Of a DNA stretch of 64,000 nt, positions 42,560-55,270 are shown piece after piece (the first letter of the stretch is position 1; every line of letters starts with the position of its first letter). Origin of the DNA: Panax quinquefolius (Eukaryota > Streptophyta > Magnoliopsida > Apiales > Araliaceae); the NCBI GenBank assembly GCA_020205615.1, contig CM035166.1:85020862-85084861 (forward strand), in the 5' to 3' direction. Position numbers and translations under genes: made by a program. A model generated the notes under the pieces. It ran no database searches, was not told where the DNA came from, and saw nothing but the letters and a program-made list of their open reading frames with translations.

Positions 42560-44990
42560 ATGGAAGAATGACGTGTTATAACCGGAATCCAACTCGGCTT
42601 CAAGAAGTTCGAAAGATCAGAAAAGAAGTTCAAGGACATACTTTAGCTTGTAAAGAATGCTGGGTTTTTTGAATGCTTGGAAGTTGACACTCCAGTCTAT
42701 ATAGAGCTAGTGAAGCAGTTCTACTAAAATGCATTGATAGATTCTGGGCTTCTGTCCACAAAGGTCAAAGAAGCAAGTCTTAAGATAAGGGCATCAGACA
42801 TCAACCAATGCCTAGTGTTTCCCAACCAAGGTCTTATAAACCTTGATGAAGTTGATATTGAAGAAGGTAAGAGGTTAATGCGTTACAAAAGGAACATAAA
42901 TCTGAAGGATATAAAGAAGAAGGAGTTTCCTGAAGAATTTGAATTTCTAGCTGAGATAGTGGGCAAATGTATACTATGTAAGGATACTGCACATGACACT
43001 GTGATTGATCAATAACTAAAGATTATGTCTGCAATAGTTCTGAAGAAGCGTATCAACTTTGGAGTTATCCTACTCGATCAAATATCCAAATGGCTGGAAA
43101 AGGCTGAGAAGAAGAAGTCTACAGATAAACCCCTTACAAAGGTTTTTCATGGAAGAATCTTGAGTATTATGCTAAAGAAGAAACAGGGAAGTAAGATAAA
43201 GGATGAGGAAGGAGAACCATTGAATGTCCATAAAGTGATGTCTCCATAGCTGTTTATAAACTGGAAGAAAAATCTTAAAGAAAACAAGAGGCTAATAACA
43301 ACTGGGAGCGGAAGCAAAGTCTTTGCAAAGAAAATGAAGGTCCAAGAGGTGGAAAGCTCTCAATTTGATGACTCTGTACCAATAGCAGCCACACCAGCAA
43401 AGAAGAAGTCTAAAGGTATGAAGAATACAGAGGTTCCACCAAATCATCTCTCTATTGACAAGAAGAGGCATGGAACAAAAGAACAAAAAGTATCAACTAC
43501 AGAAACTTCAAAAAGAAGGAGTAACATATTACTCCTAGGGCCATCCAAAGAAAAAGAAAAGGTGATGAAGGAATCAGCCCCAGTTCCCCAAGAAAGTCTT
43601 TCTTCCAAGGAAGAAAATGTAGAGTTTGAAGAAGAGAAAAGAACTTAAAGTTTCAAGAATGAACCTTCAAAGAGCAAGTCCAGTAGTGAAGGAGAAACTA
43701 AATCCATGAAAGAAATTGCTAACTCTGATGGTGAAGAAGAATATGGAAGCCCTATGGCTAACTCTTAGAGCATCCACTTTGATGATGAAGAAAGGTTGCA
43801 AGTTGACACAACTGCATCTCCTACTGCAAATGCTCCAACAAGCTCATGTGATGATTTTGAGTCCAAAGAACAAGGACTTGCCCCTAGTGTTGCTGTGCAT
43901 CAAGGAAGCTTGTCTGATAATTCAGAGGCTTCATATTTTGAAGAAAAAGAAAAGTCTAACTCTCTTATAGTTGAACCTCCAAGGAGAAGAAAGAGCAACA
44001 GACTACTTGCTAAATATATCCCAAAGAAGCAAGGTGAACACTCTACTGCAATCATTGAAGTGAGTGATGATGAATCTGAATCCAAGGAAGAAGATGCTGA
44101 AGAAGGTACTAGTGATGAAAATCAGCAAGAAGAATTCACTGAGGAATCTGATGAAAGAAGTCAGCATGATTCAAGCTCAGAAGGTGAGGAAATGGAGAAA
44201 GACTCTGGTTCTACAAATCAGGAATCAAAGGAACTAGCAGACTATCCTGTTCTCTCTCCAGTGAGAGTTCGCAGAAGAATAATGGTGGAAGTCCTTGATG
44301 AACCACAAGATGCCCCACCAGAAAGCTGGATAAGCTATGGAAACGAACAACTCAAAGTTGTAAGGATGACTACAGACGAGGTGTTCAACAACTGGAACAA
44401 TATAGAGTTAGACTGCACAACAATACTGTATAATCCTGAGGATCTTCTGATGAGATGGTTCTACCCATGGATGCCCTGGTTAAAGGCATATACTGAAAAA
44501 GATAGGAGTTACTTCAGTTGGAGTTACTCTCAGTTTCCTAACCTGGAGCTGGTGTCACAGAACTTCCCAAGGGTAAAGAAGTTTGCAACCAGGATGATCA
44601 AGGACCAACCTAACTTTAAAGTTAACCGACATACTGGTAACCACTATATCCCCTATGATAGTAGAGTGGGTTCAAATGGCAGAAGGGTAATACCCAAGTA
44701 CATGATCGTAGAGTCCCTTCACTCTACCACTGAAAAATGATCAAATTCAGGTTGAAAAGCTTCCCTCTGTCCAAGCACAATTATCTGATATTCCTTCATC
44801 CTCCACCAGTGACTGGCACTCAACGATTTATCAGATTCTCACTGCTTTCGAAAATCTGTTCAAGAATGAAAATCGTGGAGTTCAGTCTAATGCTCAACAA
44901 GAGGCTGCGAAAACAAATGACCAAACTCTTACGGAGCAGGAGTTACTGAAGAATTCTGATGAGCTGATTGAACAAATGTCTATCATCACT
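42560..44990 (+). pseudogene. Element F ORF (putative plant transposon protein domain-like, acidic), seven stops
   Basis: From the ATG at 42560 one frame runs about 2.2 kb to 44740 with no frameshift, broken by seven in-frame stops (near 42569, 42644, 42725, 43013, 43247, 43646, 43766). It shifts once in an A run near 44735 and runs on to C2. N-part: FFECLEVDTPVYIELVKQFY, KIRASDINQCLVFPNQG and EFLAEIVGKCILCKDTAHDT. This resembles the putative plant transposon protein domain (PF20167-like, from memory). Middle: Lys/Ser-rich. Then RRRKSNRLLAKYIPKK (likely nuclear import signal) and IIEVSDDESE, which fits a SUMO-interacting motif. C-part: globular, rich in Trp and Tyr (MRWFYPWMPWLKAY). Function unknown. 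Confidence 0.65.
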
Positions 44991-45179
44991 AATGTGACAA
45001 TCCAAATTTTTATAAGTTATTAAAATAAGAATTTAATAATTAAGATTCTTATTATGAGATGTTTTGAGTTTGAGTATGTATATATCGTCTTATATATTTT
45101 GAAATATGTGATCGGTGTGAAGATATATATATATATCTTTGTCTGCCTCTCTAAAGCGAAACCAAACCAAAGCGTTATC

Positions 45180-45232
<53 letters not shown>

Positions 45233-45234
<2 letters not shown>

Positions 45235-45431
45235 GGAGAGGCTCTAAAGCGAACCTTAAAGAGCTTAATCGTTGTCTTTAATGATTGTCTATGGCGGACG
45301 AGTTGATCCGTCGCCAAAGCCATGTAGTCTTTGGCGACAGGTCGAACCGTCGCCATAAACACCAAATAGACACCAAAGACGACGGTTCGTCTTTGGTTCA
45401 CTTTTTAAGTTTCGCTTTAGAGCCTCTCCGT
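45233..45431. mobile_element. MITE-like insertion in LTR C2 (199 bases, 21-base inverted ends)
   Basis: ACGGAGAGGCTCTAAAGCGAA (45233-45253) is repeated exactly in inverted form at 45411-45431. The interior has further inverted pairs, such as CCAAAGACGA and TCGTCTTTGG around 45372-45395, and several GGCGAC or GTCGCC words. It is absent from C1. It lies in a TA microsatellite, so the duplication cannot be read. A degenerate end-like phrase GCCTCTCTAAAGCGAA lies further left at about 45146. No coding capacity. Confidence 0.8.
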
Positions 45432-46178
45432 GTATATATATTGGGAAAGTGAGGTTTAATAGTTAAGTTAACTATTGAAGAAATTAAATGAATTTGGAAA
45501 TTATTTTAAATATTTATTAAATTAAAGAAATATTTTAAATAATTTATTTATTGAGAAAAATAAATAATTTATGAAATTATGGTATAATAATTTATTTACG
45601 TGTATATGATAATTAAATTAAAGCAAAGGTAAATTTTATTCTTTGAAGATTTAATTTAATTAATTAATTAAATTAAATGAGTTGTTTAATATGAAAGAAA
45701 ATAAGTATATTAAATAAAGTAATGTTTAAATCTAATTTATTAATTAAATTAGATATATGTAATTATTTATTAATTATAAGTATAATTATAATAAGATTAT
45801 AATTATTATTAATTATTATTATTATAAGTTATTTAAATTAACTAAAGGTGTGACACATGAAACTATATAATATAATATTATTCAAATAATCCAGTTTGGG
45901 GGAATTGGTGTGTGGCCAAACAAGGCCTTGTGGCCTTTGGTTTATGTAATGAGCGTCTTTTTTTTTTTTTTTTAACCGTCTGATGAAGTGGGAATTAAGC
46001 CATATCAGGTTATTTTTTCTTTCGCATCTTATTTCTCTCCTAAGACCTAAGAGCATAGAGTTGGGAGAGAAGACGAAACACAGAGGGTTTAGAAGAAGGG
46101 AGAGCTTGGTGAGAAGAGAGAATTGCAGAGATTGCTAAGAGAACAAGAAGGGTGTCTAACACTTTGCTAAATCAAGGT

Positions 46179-47622
46179 AAATTGATTCTAAGTTGTATAT
46201 TTTGATTTCTTAGTGATTATCCATTGTAAATTGATAGTTCTGTTGGATTGACATATATACTTGCAAGTATGGTTTATACTTTGTTAATCATCACATGTGA
46301 GTGTTGTTTGATGATAAAAATCCATGTAAATTGGTTTGTAAGAAGAAATGTATATAACAGTGTTTATACCTGAAAATTGGGTTTAGAAAGTACAAAATTG
46401 TATGCCCTATATGTGTTATAATCTGTAAATTGAGGTTAGATTATGTTAATATGTGAATAAACGAAAGCGGAGTAGTTTAAATCATGTTAATCGGTTAAGT
46501 AACGAAGCTGTGGCGATCAAATTTGCTAAATGTGTTTAAAATATGAAAATAGAGTATGAACATGTGTTTTGGGTCAAATTTTAGGTTGGTTAATGTTTTT
46601 ATAAATTGTTAGAATTCTAGTATGTTGTATTTCTATGAATTACGAATCCATAAAATCGAAAACGGACTAATTTGGATGTGTATAACTCAAGTTATGAAGA
46701 TTAGTAGGAGAAAAGGGTCAAAAATCACAAAACACCTGTAATGTCAGGCGAAGGCCTAGTAAGTGAGGCGTCTTGCCTGAGAGCGCTGGGCGCCCCATGT
46801 GTGCTAACTGTGATTACTTTGACCTGTTTTGGTAAAACGGTCATAATATTTTTATACGAACTCCGATTTAGGTAATTCAAGATGATCCGGAACGAGGAGG
46901 AATAGATCTACAACTTTAGTTCTTTAAGTTTTTCAATTTGAGGTCGGGAACAGGAATCAAAATAGTCATTTGTAGGACTGTTGTGTTTTCGGGGACAATC
47001 GGAGGGCGTCAGGCACGCACCTATGCAAGTGTAGTGCTCTTGACGATAAAAGATGTTGTTCTAAGTTAGAGAACATGAATATTATGAAGTATAATGATGC
47101 TTAATATTAATAAATGATGTATTAGATAAGTTGTATATGCATACTAAGCACACACACAAGAGAGACAAATTGAGCGTGTGACGAATAAACATCGAAACGC
47201 CGTGATAAGTAATAATGAACGTAAAAAGTGTTTTAATCAAATAAAATGAATATTATATGGTATTGAATAGTGTTAATATAAAACCAATAAGTAGTCCTAA
47301 CAAGACTTAAACATTTGAATGAACTTCAAATATGAAATACAGTGAGATATAAGTTGAAAGTTAACACAATCAAATTGAACATTGTGTATTTATGATAGGA
47401 AGGGTTATGAGACGTAGAGTAAAGTTTACATTACAACTATTATGCGTTGCTATGTGACTAATAGTTAATGTGAATGATTATATAATTGTGTAGGGCACAT
47501 GAAGTGCAGATATCTGTAAGTTGTTAAATTGTTATTGGTAAACAATGATCAAGGAAAGTCTTTCAGTTCCTATTTGCTATGTGAATTTGATTGTTTTAAA
47601 TCTTTATTGCAAAAGAGCATGA

Positions 47623-47676
<54 letters not shown>

Positions 47677-47908
47677 AATGTATGAAATGTTTAAGTCAAT
47701 TTATGACTACGTTGTTTGACTAAAGCATGTTGATTGAGTAAGGAACTCAGTCTTTATACTTGTTATATGAATTGTAGCATGTATGTTATGTTAGTCCGAT
47801 GTTTATAAGATATATGTTGAGCATGTTATTATGTGCTATGTTATGCATGAAAACTGTTAGATTTTGCTGGGCTGTCGAGCTCAACCTTGCAAATAACCAC
47901 TTTTGTAG
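46179..47908 (+). other. Predicted leader intron inside LTR C2
   Basis: Same position and signals as in C1: ATCAAG|GTAAAT, a 1730-base interior, and CTTTTGTAG|G. Both splice sites are kept in two copies although the interior differs at many places. Inferred. Confidence 0.5.
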
Positions 47909-48247
47909 GTTTAAGATTCAAAGTAAAGTTATGTGATACTTGAAGATTTACACACTTTGGTTGTGTTATTATTATTTAAACCATGCTTAGGGTTCCGAAT
48001 AATGTATTAATGTTGAATTGTAATATTGTTTTGCGATGTAAACTATTGTAGTATTAAAATGATTCTGAGATATTTAGATGTAAAGGTTGAAGGTTTTGGG
48101 AATGAGAATAGTTTGTAATGGAAAATTTTAATTATTCCGCAAATTTCAATGGTTGTATTATCATTTAATGATGTAAAATTAGAGGTTGAATGTATTGTTA
48201 ACCACCGAAGTCGATAATTAAATTGTATGAATTTTGGGGTCGTTACA

Positions 48248-48415
48248 GTTGGTATCAAAGTTGTAGGTTATAAACATTAGGTAGGAGTACCATAGGCTAT
48301 AACCTTAGAGAAGAGATGTGAAGATAATAAAAGAATAAGCTCAGATAGAGTTTGAATAATAAGAAGTAATTTAAGAAACGTATAGAGAAGGGATTAAAAC
48401 ATGCGCGAGAGGGTT
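48248..48415 (+). other. Primer site and first 168 bases of the C2 interior
   Basis: GTTGGTATCAAAG directly after the LTR is an initiator-Met-type primer site. The following leader has no ORF before E2 interrupts it at 48416. Confidence 0.75.
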
Positions 48416-49288
48416 TGTGACGCCCCCAAATCCGGGTACTTGAAACCCGAACTCGGTGCTTCACGATACCATTTCTATATGCTGAATAATGTTAATAATA
48501 ATAACAATAATATAAAGTTTAAACTTAATTTACATATGCATCAAAGTTTACTCCCAGGTACGAGACCTTAAAACATTCATTACATCATAGATAATAAGTA
48601 TCATTGTCTTAATAAACTATAACTATTACACAACGTATTATAAATCTCATTCGATAACTTTCCTTTCCCTTGTTCTGCTTCGAGCCTTGAGTTGATCGAT
48701 TTAATCGAAAAACATTTAAATTTAAAGCAAGAATGAGCATTGGATTGCCCAAACAAATAATAACAACAATATATATTAAAGTGAAAGAATTAAATTTTTT
48801 CTTTGAAAGACACTTTTACAATGAATCAACAGTTGTGAAGTAAGCTGAACCAATAATAACAACATATCATTTCCATATCAAATCTTTGAAACTATGTACA
48901 GACTATATCTGGAGATCAGCCAACATACTATGAACATTGTTTTCTATTTTTGAAAAGGTTAAGCAGAAATTCATCATCAGAAACCGTCATAACTTACGGG
49001 ACACGGAGGTGATCACTCGTTATGCCCCTGTATTGATCAATACTACATGCAAGAACGATATTATCGTTCACTCTATCCACCTTAGGTGCACAAAATTTTT
49101 CCCATATTCGAGATGTTCATACTTAGTGGGAATCAAACCAAAACAATCTAGTTGGATACAATAACGTTCTATCTTGTTCAACAATATTTTATGTCTATTT
49201 GAATCAAATAGCTTTAGCGACTTTTTAAGTCAACGATACATACTTGAAATCAATAAGTATGTATCAACATATGATTAAATACAATGGT

Positions 49289-49293
49289 TATCC
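49289..49293. repeat. Left target-site duplication of the Angela element (TATCC)
   Basis: TATCC precedes the 5' LTR, and the same bases follow the 3' LTR at 58962-58966. Confidence 0.93.
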
Positions 49294-51147
49294 TTAAAGT
49301 ATTATGCATACAAGCCAGTCATGTATGATGATAAAGCATATCTTTGTAATCAATCTTATTTATTTATTAATAAAAAGAATTATTTATTAAAGGCATTTAT
49401 TATCTACATGGTCTTTGTTTTTAATAATATGTGATAAACCCATAGTTTTAAGCAACGCTTTTAGAATAATGATGATGATCATTCTAATGAGATCTAAATT
49501 CTTAGAAAGCTTAAAACTAAAATAGTTCCCAATCATTGGATTACTAAATTGGGGATTAGTGAATCCGGATAGATTGGTACATACGTTGCTTGCTCATTGG
49601 ATGAGGATGATTGATCTTATGATCATTTTTGCAGAGACACTAAAGCAAGTATGTAAGTGTTTATTAGAGAATAAGTTCACTGAACGTGACTCGCTAAGGA
49701 ATACCTAATGGAGTTTTACTTACCTGTCAATAGGAATTCCTGTAGTGATAGTAGTACAAATGATCCTTAGACTTGAGATCATCATAGTATCTTATATATA
49801 ATGAATTACACTTTGACTTATTCCTTAAGACTCTTAGAGTATATCAAAGGGTATGCTTGGGTGTAATAAGTTATATATGAAGATAATGAATGATCAATAA
49901 AGAATCTACCACTTCTAGTAAAAGGAGAAATGTCTATGTGATTCGATAAATGACAACCTGGAATCCTTGGCGAGGTGGAATGAAATTAGAAAGTAGTTTC
50001 TAATTTGCATTCATTAGGAGTTGTGCATTTAGGAATCGAAATACATATGATTAAATAAAATAAGACTTGACAGTAATTCCATGTCTTATATTTAATTGGG
50101 ACATTGTATGGTGGAAGGATTGAATTGTACGGTAACTATTTACTCAAAGGTTCTTTTATGATTAATGTTGAAATCTATATTATCTGGAAAGTCGTTGATC
50201 GCTAGGGAGGCTTATCCCTATTGTAGAATAAATATTATTTATTTAAATAAATTATTTGTTTAATTTATTTATTTAAATGAGATTAGAATTGTTCTAATTG
50301 ATTTATTCACAACCGGTTTAATATGGAGAACCTAAAGGGTCACACCATAAAAGGAAGAATAATTATTTAAAAAGTTAATGGCATAATTATAATAATATGT
50401 TAAGTATATTTAATTTAATCTATGGTGATAGAATAAATTAAATAGCTTAATATTATTATTTAATATTTTAGAAATATTAAATATAAATTAATAAGAGAGT
50501 CTTATTAATATTATTACAATTATTATTATTTTAATTTCTAAAAAGGTTTAGGAATTAATTTAATATAAGTACTCTCATTTATTCTAATTGGATTAGGAAG
50601 GAAAATTAGTTAAAGGAGTTTAATTAATTTACCCCTAATAGGATTAGGGAGCCCATTTAATTAAAAGAGTTTAATTAAATAAATAATACCTTATTTTAAT
50701 TAAAATAGAGGTTACATGATATCTTCATAAGATGAGTCTTATATCAGATATCTAATATATGTAATTCCTAGAGTTGGAGAGTACGCCTCCTTTTTCTATA
50801 CAGATAGGAAAAACTAGGGTTTGAGCCAATACCCCTTCTTCTTGAAAATTCCTCTTCCTTGGTGGATCACCTCAGAGGCTATACATTTGGGTGGCTTACA
50901 TTGATCAAAGGAAGGAATCAACAGGAGATTGAGGAGATCGCGGAAAAGTAGGAGGTGAACTCGCACTCCAAGGAAGCTCGTTTCTACAAGGTATGATTTC
51001 ATAATTTCTTATTCTTCGTTTTAATTAATAATATGCATAAAGGATGATCCGGGTAATTGGTTTGTGAAAAATTTTAAAATTTGATTTTATTTCGCTTCCG
51101 CTAATTTTTTAATTTGATTGCTACTTTGTTTTTCACAAAACCTATCA
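49294..51147 (+). repeat. 5' LTR of the Angela element
   Basis: Starts TTAAAGTATTATGCAT (TG altered to TT) and ends CACAAAACCTATCA. A 5' splice-like CTACAAG|GTATGA lies at 50991. Compared with the 3' LTR, stretches of 100 or more identical bases alternate with short scrambled clusters. Confidence 0.95.
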
Positions 51148-51148
51148 G

Positions 51149-51161
51149 TGGTATCAAGAGC
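51149..51161 (+). promoter_or_regulatory. Primer-binding site of the Angela element
   Basis: TGGTATCAAGAGC one base after the LTR, the initiator-Met-tRNA primer site with one inserted base. Confidence 0.88.
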
Positions 51162-51539
51162 CAAACTTTATGCGGATTATTAATTATTTTGATTCCATAT
51201 ATGTATGGGTATGTATTTTGAATAATTTATTGGGCATAATTTGTTGTATAAAATTATTATTTTATTAAAAAATATATATATATATATAATTTTTTGCCGA
51301 AAACTATTTTCGGAAAAACTTTTTTTTTTTGCAAAAAAGTGGTCGATTTTTTTTTTCAAAAATCATTTATATTTTTTCTCTTCTTTGGACGGTTTATATA
51401 TATATATTATTATAATTTTTATGATGAACTGATGTGTGGCGTTGATGTAAAATGATTACATGAAAATCACGTTTCTTTTTTGGAAAAAGCTATTTAAATG
51501 AAAGTGAAAGAATTACATGTATGGCGTTAGTACTTATAA

Positions 51540-51594
<55 letters not shown>

Positions 51595-51623
51595 TTTACT
51601 ATTTATTCTGTTATCAGTATATA

Positions 51624-51685
<62 letters not shown>

Positions 51686-53131
51686 CCGTTCGATATGTGT
51701 TAGTATCGTGTGTAAGAAAAGTTAGTAATATATTATATAATATTGTTAACAAAGCAAAGCAGGTCCTGTCATTTGTATAAAGTAGGACTTTTATATATAT
51801 ATATATATATAATTATTATATATATATATATTAATCTTAATAATTTTATAATTAAAATAAATAGTTTATTTTAATCTTGAAATTGGATTTCATGCAACAT
51901 AAAATTGCCCATTAAATGATACTCATATATATATGGAATGATTTTATTTATTGATACATATGGTGATATGTATGATAATAAATGGGATTGATTATGGACA
52001 ATTAACCAATGTGATTGGATTTATTTTAGTTGGATGTTTGAATGAATGGGTTTTATTAAATGGGGTCTGCGTACCTCGTCTTTTCTGGTTTTCTTCTTGA
52101 TGTAAATTCTATCTCTCTCCTATGTACTTCCCTCGATTTAGCGATCGAGGTTTCTATTTAAATTAAATAGTTTATGTAATAGGATTAGTTAGAATTTTTT
52201 GAAGAACCAGGAGATCAAGGAGCAAGGAGGCGCTAAAAGACCCGTTTGTAATGGAGCCGGGTTTAAATGTAATAGTTATATTTAAATGTTTATTCTTTGC
52301 ACCCTAGGGTTTGACCTTTTGGTTCACTTGGTGGCTCTAGTGAACCAAACTAGAATAAAAATCCATAATCAATCCGGGTAGAATATAGTATTCTATATGT
52401 GAATGCTAGTATTATATATATTATATATTATGCAAACATGCTTAGCATGTTTAATAATATGACGCGTATTTTATATATATATTTGCATGCATGCGCTAAA
52501 CAAGATGAGACAAATAATAACAAATCCTCAAAGTTTTTTTTATATTAAGTCTTAAGCGTTCAAAGATATTTAGAATATCGAACGTAAGCCTTCTAGCATG
52601 ATAAAATTAATAGAGTATTAAATATTTAATATGAGTTTGTTGTGTCACCACAAGGCAAGTATTAAGTATTTAAGATGTTAATTTATCACATTTGATGCTT
52701 ATAAAGAAAATTGAACAATATTATTTTTTTTTTGTCACCACAAGGGCGATATTTTTCTTTTTGAATATATGGAAGTGCTAGGTTGGACTTAACTTAGATA
52801 ATTTTAATTCGGATGTGCCACCACTTGATCAAAATAATCTAAGAGGCAAAACATAAGGAGTTACATGTTGATGTAATTGATGAGGAGTTGTCTACCTATT
52901 TATTTATATATAGTTTGTTGTGTCACCACAAGGCTATATATATTTGAAATGGGATCCTTATTCTCACTAGCAAAAACTTTAATTAGATTTTGCGAACTAT
53001 ATAAATGAGGTAATATAGTTTGAAGAAAATAGTGGGAGATACCAATATAAAATAAGACCTAATTTATTTTGGTAATTAATTAAATGAATGTTTGCTAAAA
53101 TATTGTCTTTTTACATGCGAGAATTTTGAAA
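51162..53131 (+). other. Long leader of the Angela element with TA tracts and a repeated small hairpin
   Basis: Two kilobases without a gene. TA microsatellites occur at 51545-51590, 51628-51683 and 51792-51831. The word TTGTGTCACCACAA, a 5-base stem with loop TCAC, occurs exactly at 52640-52653 and 52918-52931 in the same local context, and in partial form at about 52733 and 52806. Short open frames here are microsatellite artefacts. Confidence 0.75.
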
Positions 53132-53935
53132 ATGTCACATTCACTATTTTCTTCTGCGTAGCATACTTGATGCTAACAAACCGATGGACCGAACTACTAC
53201 CTGATTTGGTTAAGGAATGAGAATTGTTCTCACTTCTTTGAAAAGATTTCTTATGTCCTAAATTACTTGCATACTGCAATAGTTGAGAGAGACGACCTTT
53301 GAGGAAGAGATTGCTACTTTTAAGCGATTGGCAAGATGATGCATCTGTGGCTCGATGCATCATGCTCGCATCCATGAGTAACGAGCTTGACGTCAAGATG
53401 AAAACATGGATGCTCCTACTATGTCTACTGCACCTTCGAGAGTTGTATGGTGAGCAAAGTAGGGCGCTAGATATGAAATATCTAAGGAACTCTTCGATCT
53501 CGGATGACCGAGGGCACTCTGAATTGAGACTCATGTCCTAAAGATGATCAATCGATTGAGCGTCTTGGACGACTTGGGTTAAATCATGGATGGGGAGTTG
53601 AGTCAAGATTTAGTCTTGCGGTCACTCCCGGACACCTTCTCACAATTTGTTGTGAATTTTCACATGAATAAGTTGGATGTCGACTTGCACGAATTACTTA
53701 ACATGTTGAAAACTTTGAAGGTCACTTCCCATCCAAGAAGAACCATGTCTTCTTGGTGGATGATTCTTCCAAGAAAAGGAAGAGGCCCAAGGTATCTTCC
53801 GAAAAAGAAGAAATCCAAGAAGGCTAAGGGAAAAGCGAAAGTGAAGGATCAAAAGAAAACGATCCACTAGCAAAGGAATTTGCTTCCATTGCAATAAGCA
53901 GGTCATTGGAAGAGGCTGCAAGGATTATCTCATGA
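53132..53935 (+). pseudogene. Gag of the Angela element
   Basis: Starts at ATG 53132 (MSHSLFSSA). Pieces in shifting frames: WLRN, ARCIMLASMSNELDVKMKTW, ELYGEQSRALDMKYLRNS, LVLRSLPDTFSQFVVNFHMN, a Lys-rich KKKKSKKAKGKAKVK segment, and a zinc-knuckle remnant CFHCNKQVIGRGC in which the His is displaced. The order and wording match Angela/BARE gag. Several frameshifts and stops. Confidence 0.8.
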
Positions 53936-53984
53936 GAACAAAAGAAGGAAGAAGCTTGAGAAGCTTGAATCCTAATCAAGGTTT

Positions 53985-54300
53985 GTTTATGATTGAAATT
54001 AATTTTTACGAAAGTCGATCTTCTACTTGGGTATTGGATCTGGGATGTGGTTCTCACATATGTAATAATATGCGAGGATTGGTCGAGAAGTAGAAAGTCG
54101 AGAGCAAGGATGAGGTCGTCCTACGAGTGGGAAATGGAGCAAAGGTTCTTTGCATTATTTGTGAGGACTTATTGTTTAAGCACCGCTTACTGGCAAGTTC
54201 ATTAATTTAAATAATTGTTATTTTATTCCAAATATCATTAGAAACATTATTTCTATCTCTGTATTGGATATGGATGGTTTAATATTATAATAAAGAACAA
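53985..54300 (+). pseudogene. Protease remnant of the Angela element
   Basis: Reads SSTWVLDLGCGSHICNNM, the Ty1 protease active-site region, where D-T-G has become D-L-G. The following part (GKFINLNNCYFIPNIIRNII) keeps the family pattern in another frame. Confidence 0.7.
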
Positions 54301-54439
54301 CGGTTGTTCTATTTATAATGATAATGTTTTTATATGGTGTTGGTAATTTGCGAAATGGACTTTATATACTTGACTTGCATGAAAATATATTTCAAATTGA
54401 ACAAACTAAGAAAAGGAAAAGAGATGATGTTAATTATAC

Positions 54440-55270
54440 CTTCATGTGGCCTTTGTAGACTCGGTCACATTAATGAAACAAGATTATCCAAGTTGCATAA
54501 AGATGGGCTCCTAGAGCTATCTCGATTATGAATCATATCCAACTGTGAATCTTGTCTCATGGGTAAAATGACTAAATCTCCTTTTAGTGGAAAAGGAGAA
54601 AGAAATTCTGAGTTGTTAGCGTTGGTACACACGGATGTATGTGGACCTATGACACGACGACATTGCACGAGGAGGTATTCTTATTTTATTACATTCATTT
54701 GATGACCACTCAAGATTTGGATATGTGTATTTAATGAAATACAAATCGAATCATTTGAAAAGTTTAAAGAGTTGAAGTGAAGTTGAGAAGCAAGCTGGTA
54801 AGAGTATTAAGATTCTTTTATCGATCGAGGAGGAGAATACTTAAGTGGTGAGTTTCTCAATTGTCTCAAAGAAAATGGTATAATCTCACAATGAACTCCA
54901 CCAGGACGCCACAAATGAATGGTGTATCTCGAAAGGAGAAATCGAACATTGTTGGACATGGTTCGATCTATGATGAGCTTCTGACCTTCCGGTTTTCTTA
55001 CGAGGGATATGCCCTAGAATCGGTACGCATACCTACTTAACAAGGTACCTACAAAATCCGTCCCCAAGACCCCATATGAGTTATGGACGGGAGGAAACCA
55101 AATCTTAAGCATGTTAAGACTTGGGGTTGTCCAAACTTATGTCAAAAAGTTTGAAAACGATAAGGCTGCAGACTAGATCGACAAATGTAGATTTGTGGGA
55201 TACCCTAAAGAAACATCGGGTATTATTTCTATCATCCAAGTGATCAAAAGGTATTTGTTGCAAAACATGC
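54440..55270 (+). pseudogene. Integrase of the Angela element
   Basis: Zinc-binding part CRLGHINETRLSKLHKDGLL with the expected His and Cys residues. Core start HTDVCGPMTRR with the first catalytic Asp. The next parts (FDDHSRFGYVYLMKYKS and a region where RSDRGGEYLS is expected) are in broken frames and the middle Asp is not clear. C-part near 55060-55130 holds KTPYELWTG- and TWGCP-like text. Confidence 0.7.

Larger units (their letters stand above)
44993..48247 (+). repeat. C2: 5' LTR of a family C element
   Basis: 3255 bases, TGTGACAATCC to GGTCGTTACA, followed directly by a primer site, so it acts as a 5' LTR. It is collinear with C1 apart from a 45118-45440 insertion and a TA tract (47625-47674). 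It interrupts the F ORF. Signals: TATA region near 45863, 5' splice site ATCAAG|GTAAAT at 46179, GAGCTCAACC at 47877-47886 and 3' splice site CTTTTGTAG|G at 47908. The rest of the element is interrupted by E2. Confidence 0.92.

Noticed and set aside
43334..44740. Acidic nuclear protein as a functional host gene
   Set aside because: The frame has seven stops, is cut by an LTR, and sits behind an LTR and primer site; it is treated as an element ORF.
45118..45440. microRNA precursor
   Set aside because: The fold is explained by transposon-like inverted ends and internal GGCGAC/GTCGCC pairs, with no single miRNA-type arm; small-RNA data would be needed.
48416..49293. Separate LTR element at 48.4 kb
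   Set aside because: The TGTGACGCC start is the inverted end of the E2 LTR, whose other part resumes at 58967 after the Angela insertion; the TATCC duplication joins the two.
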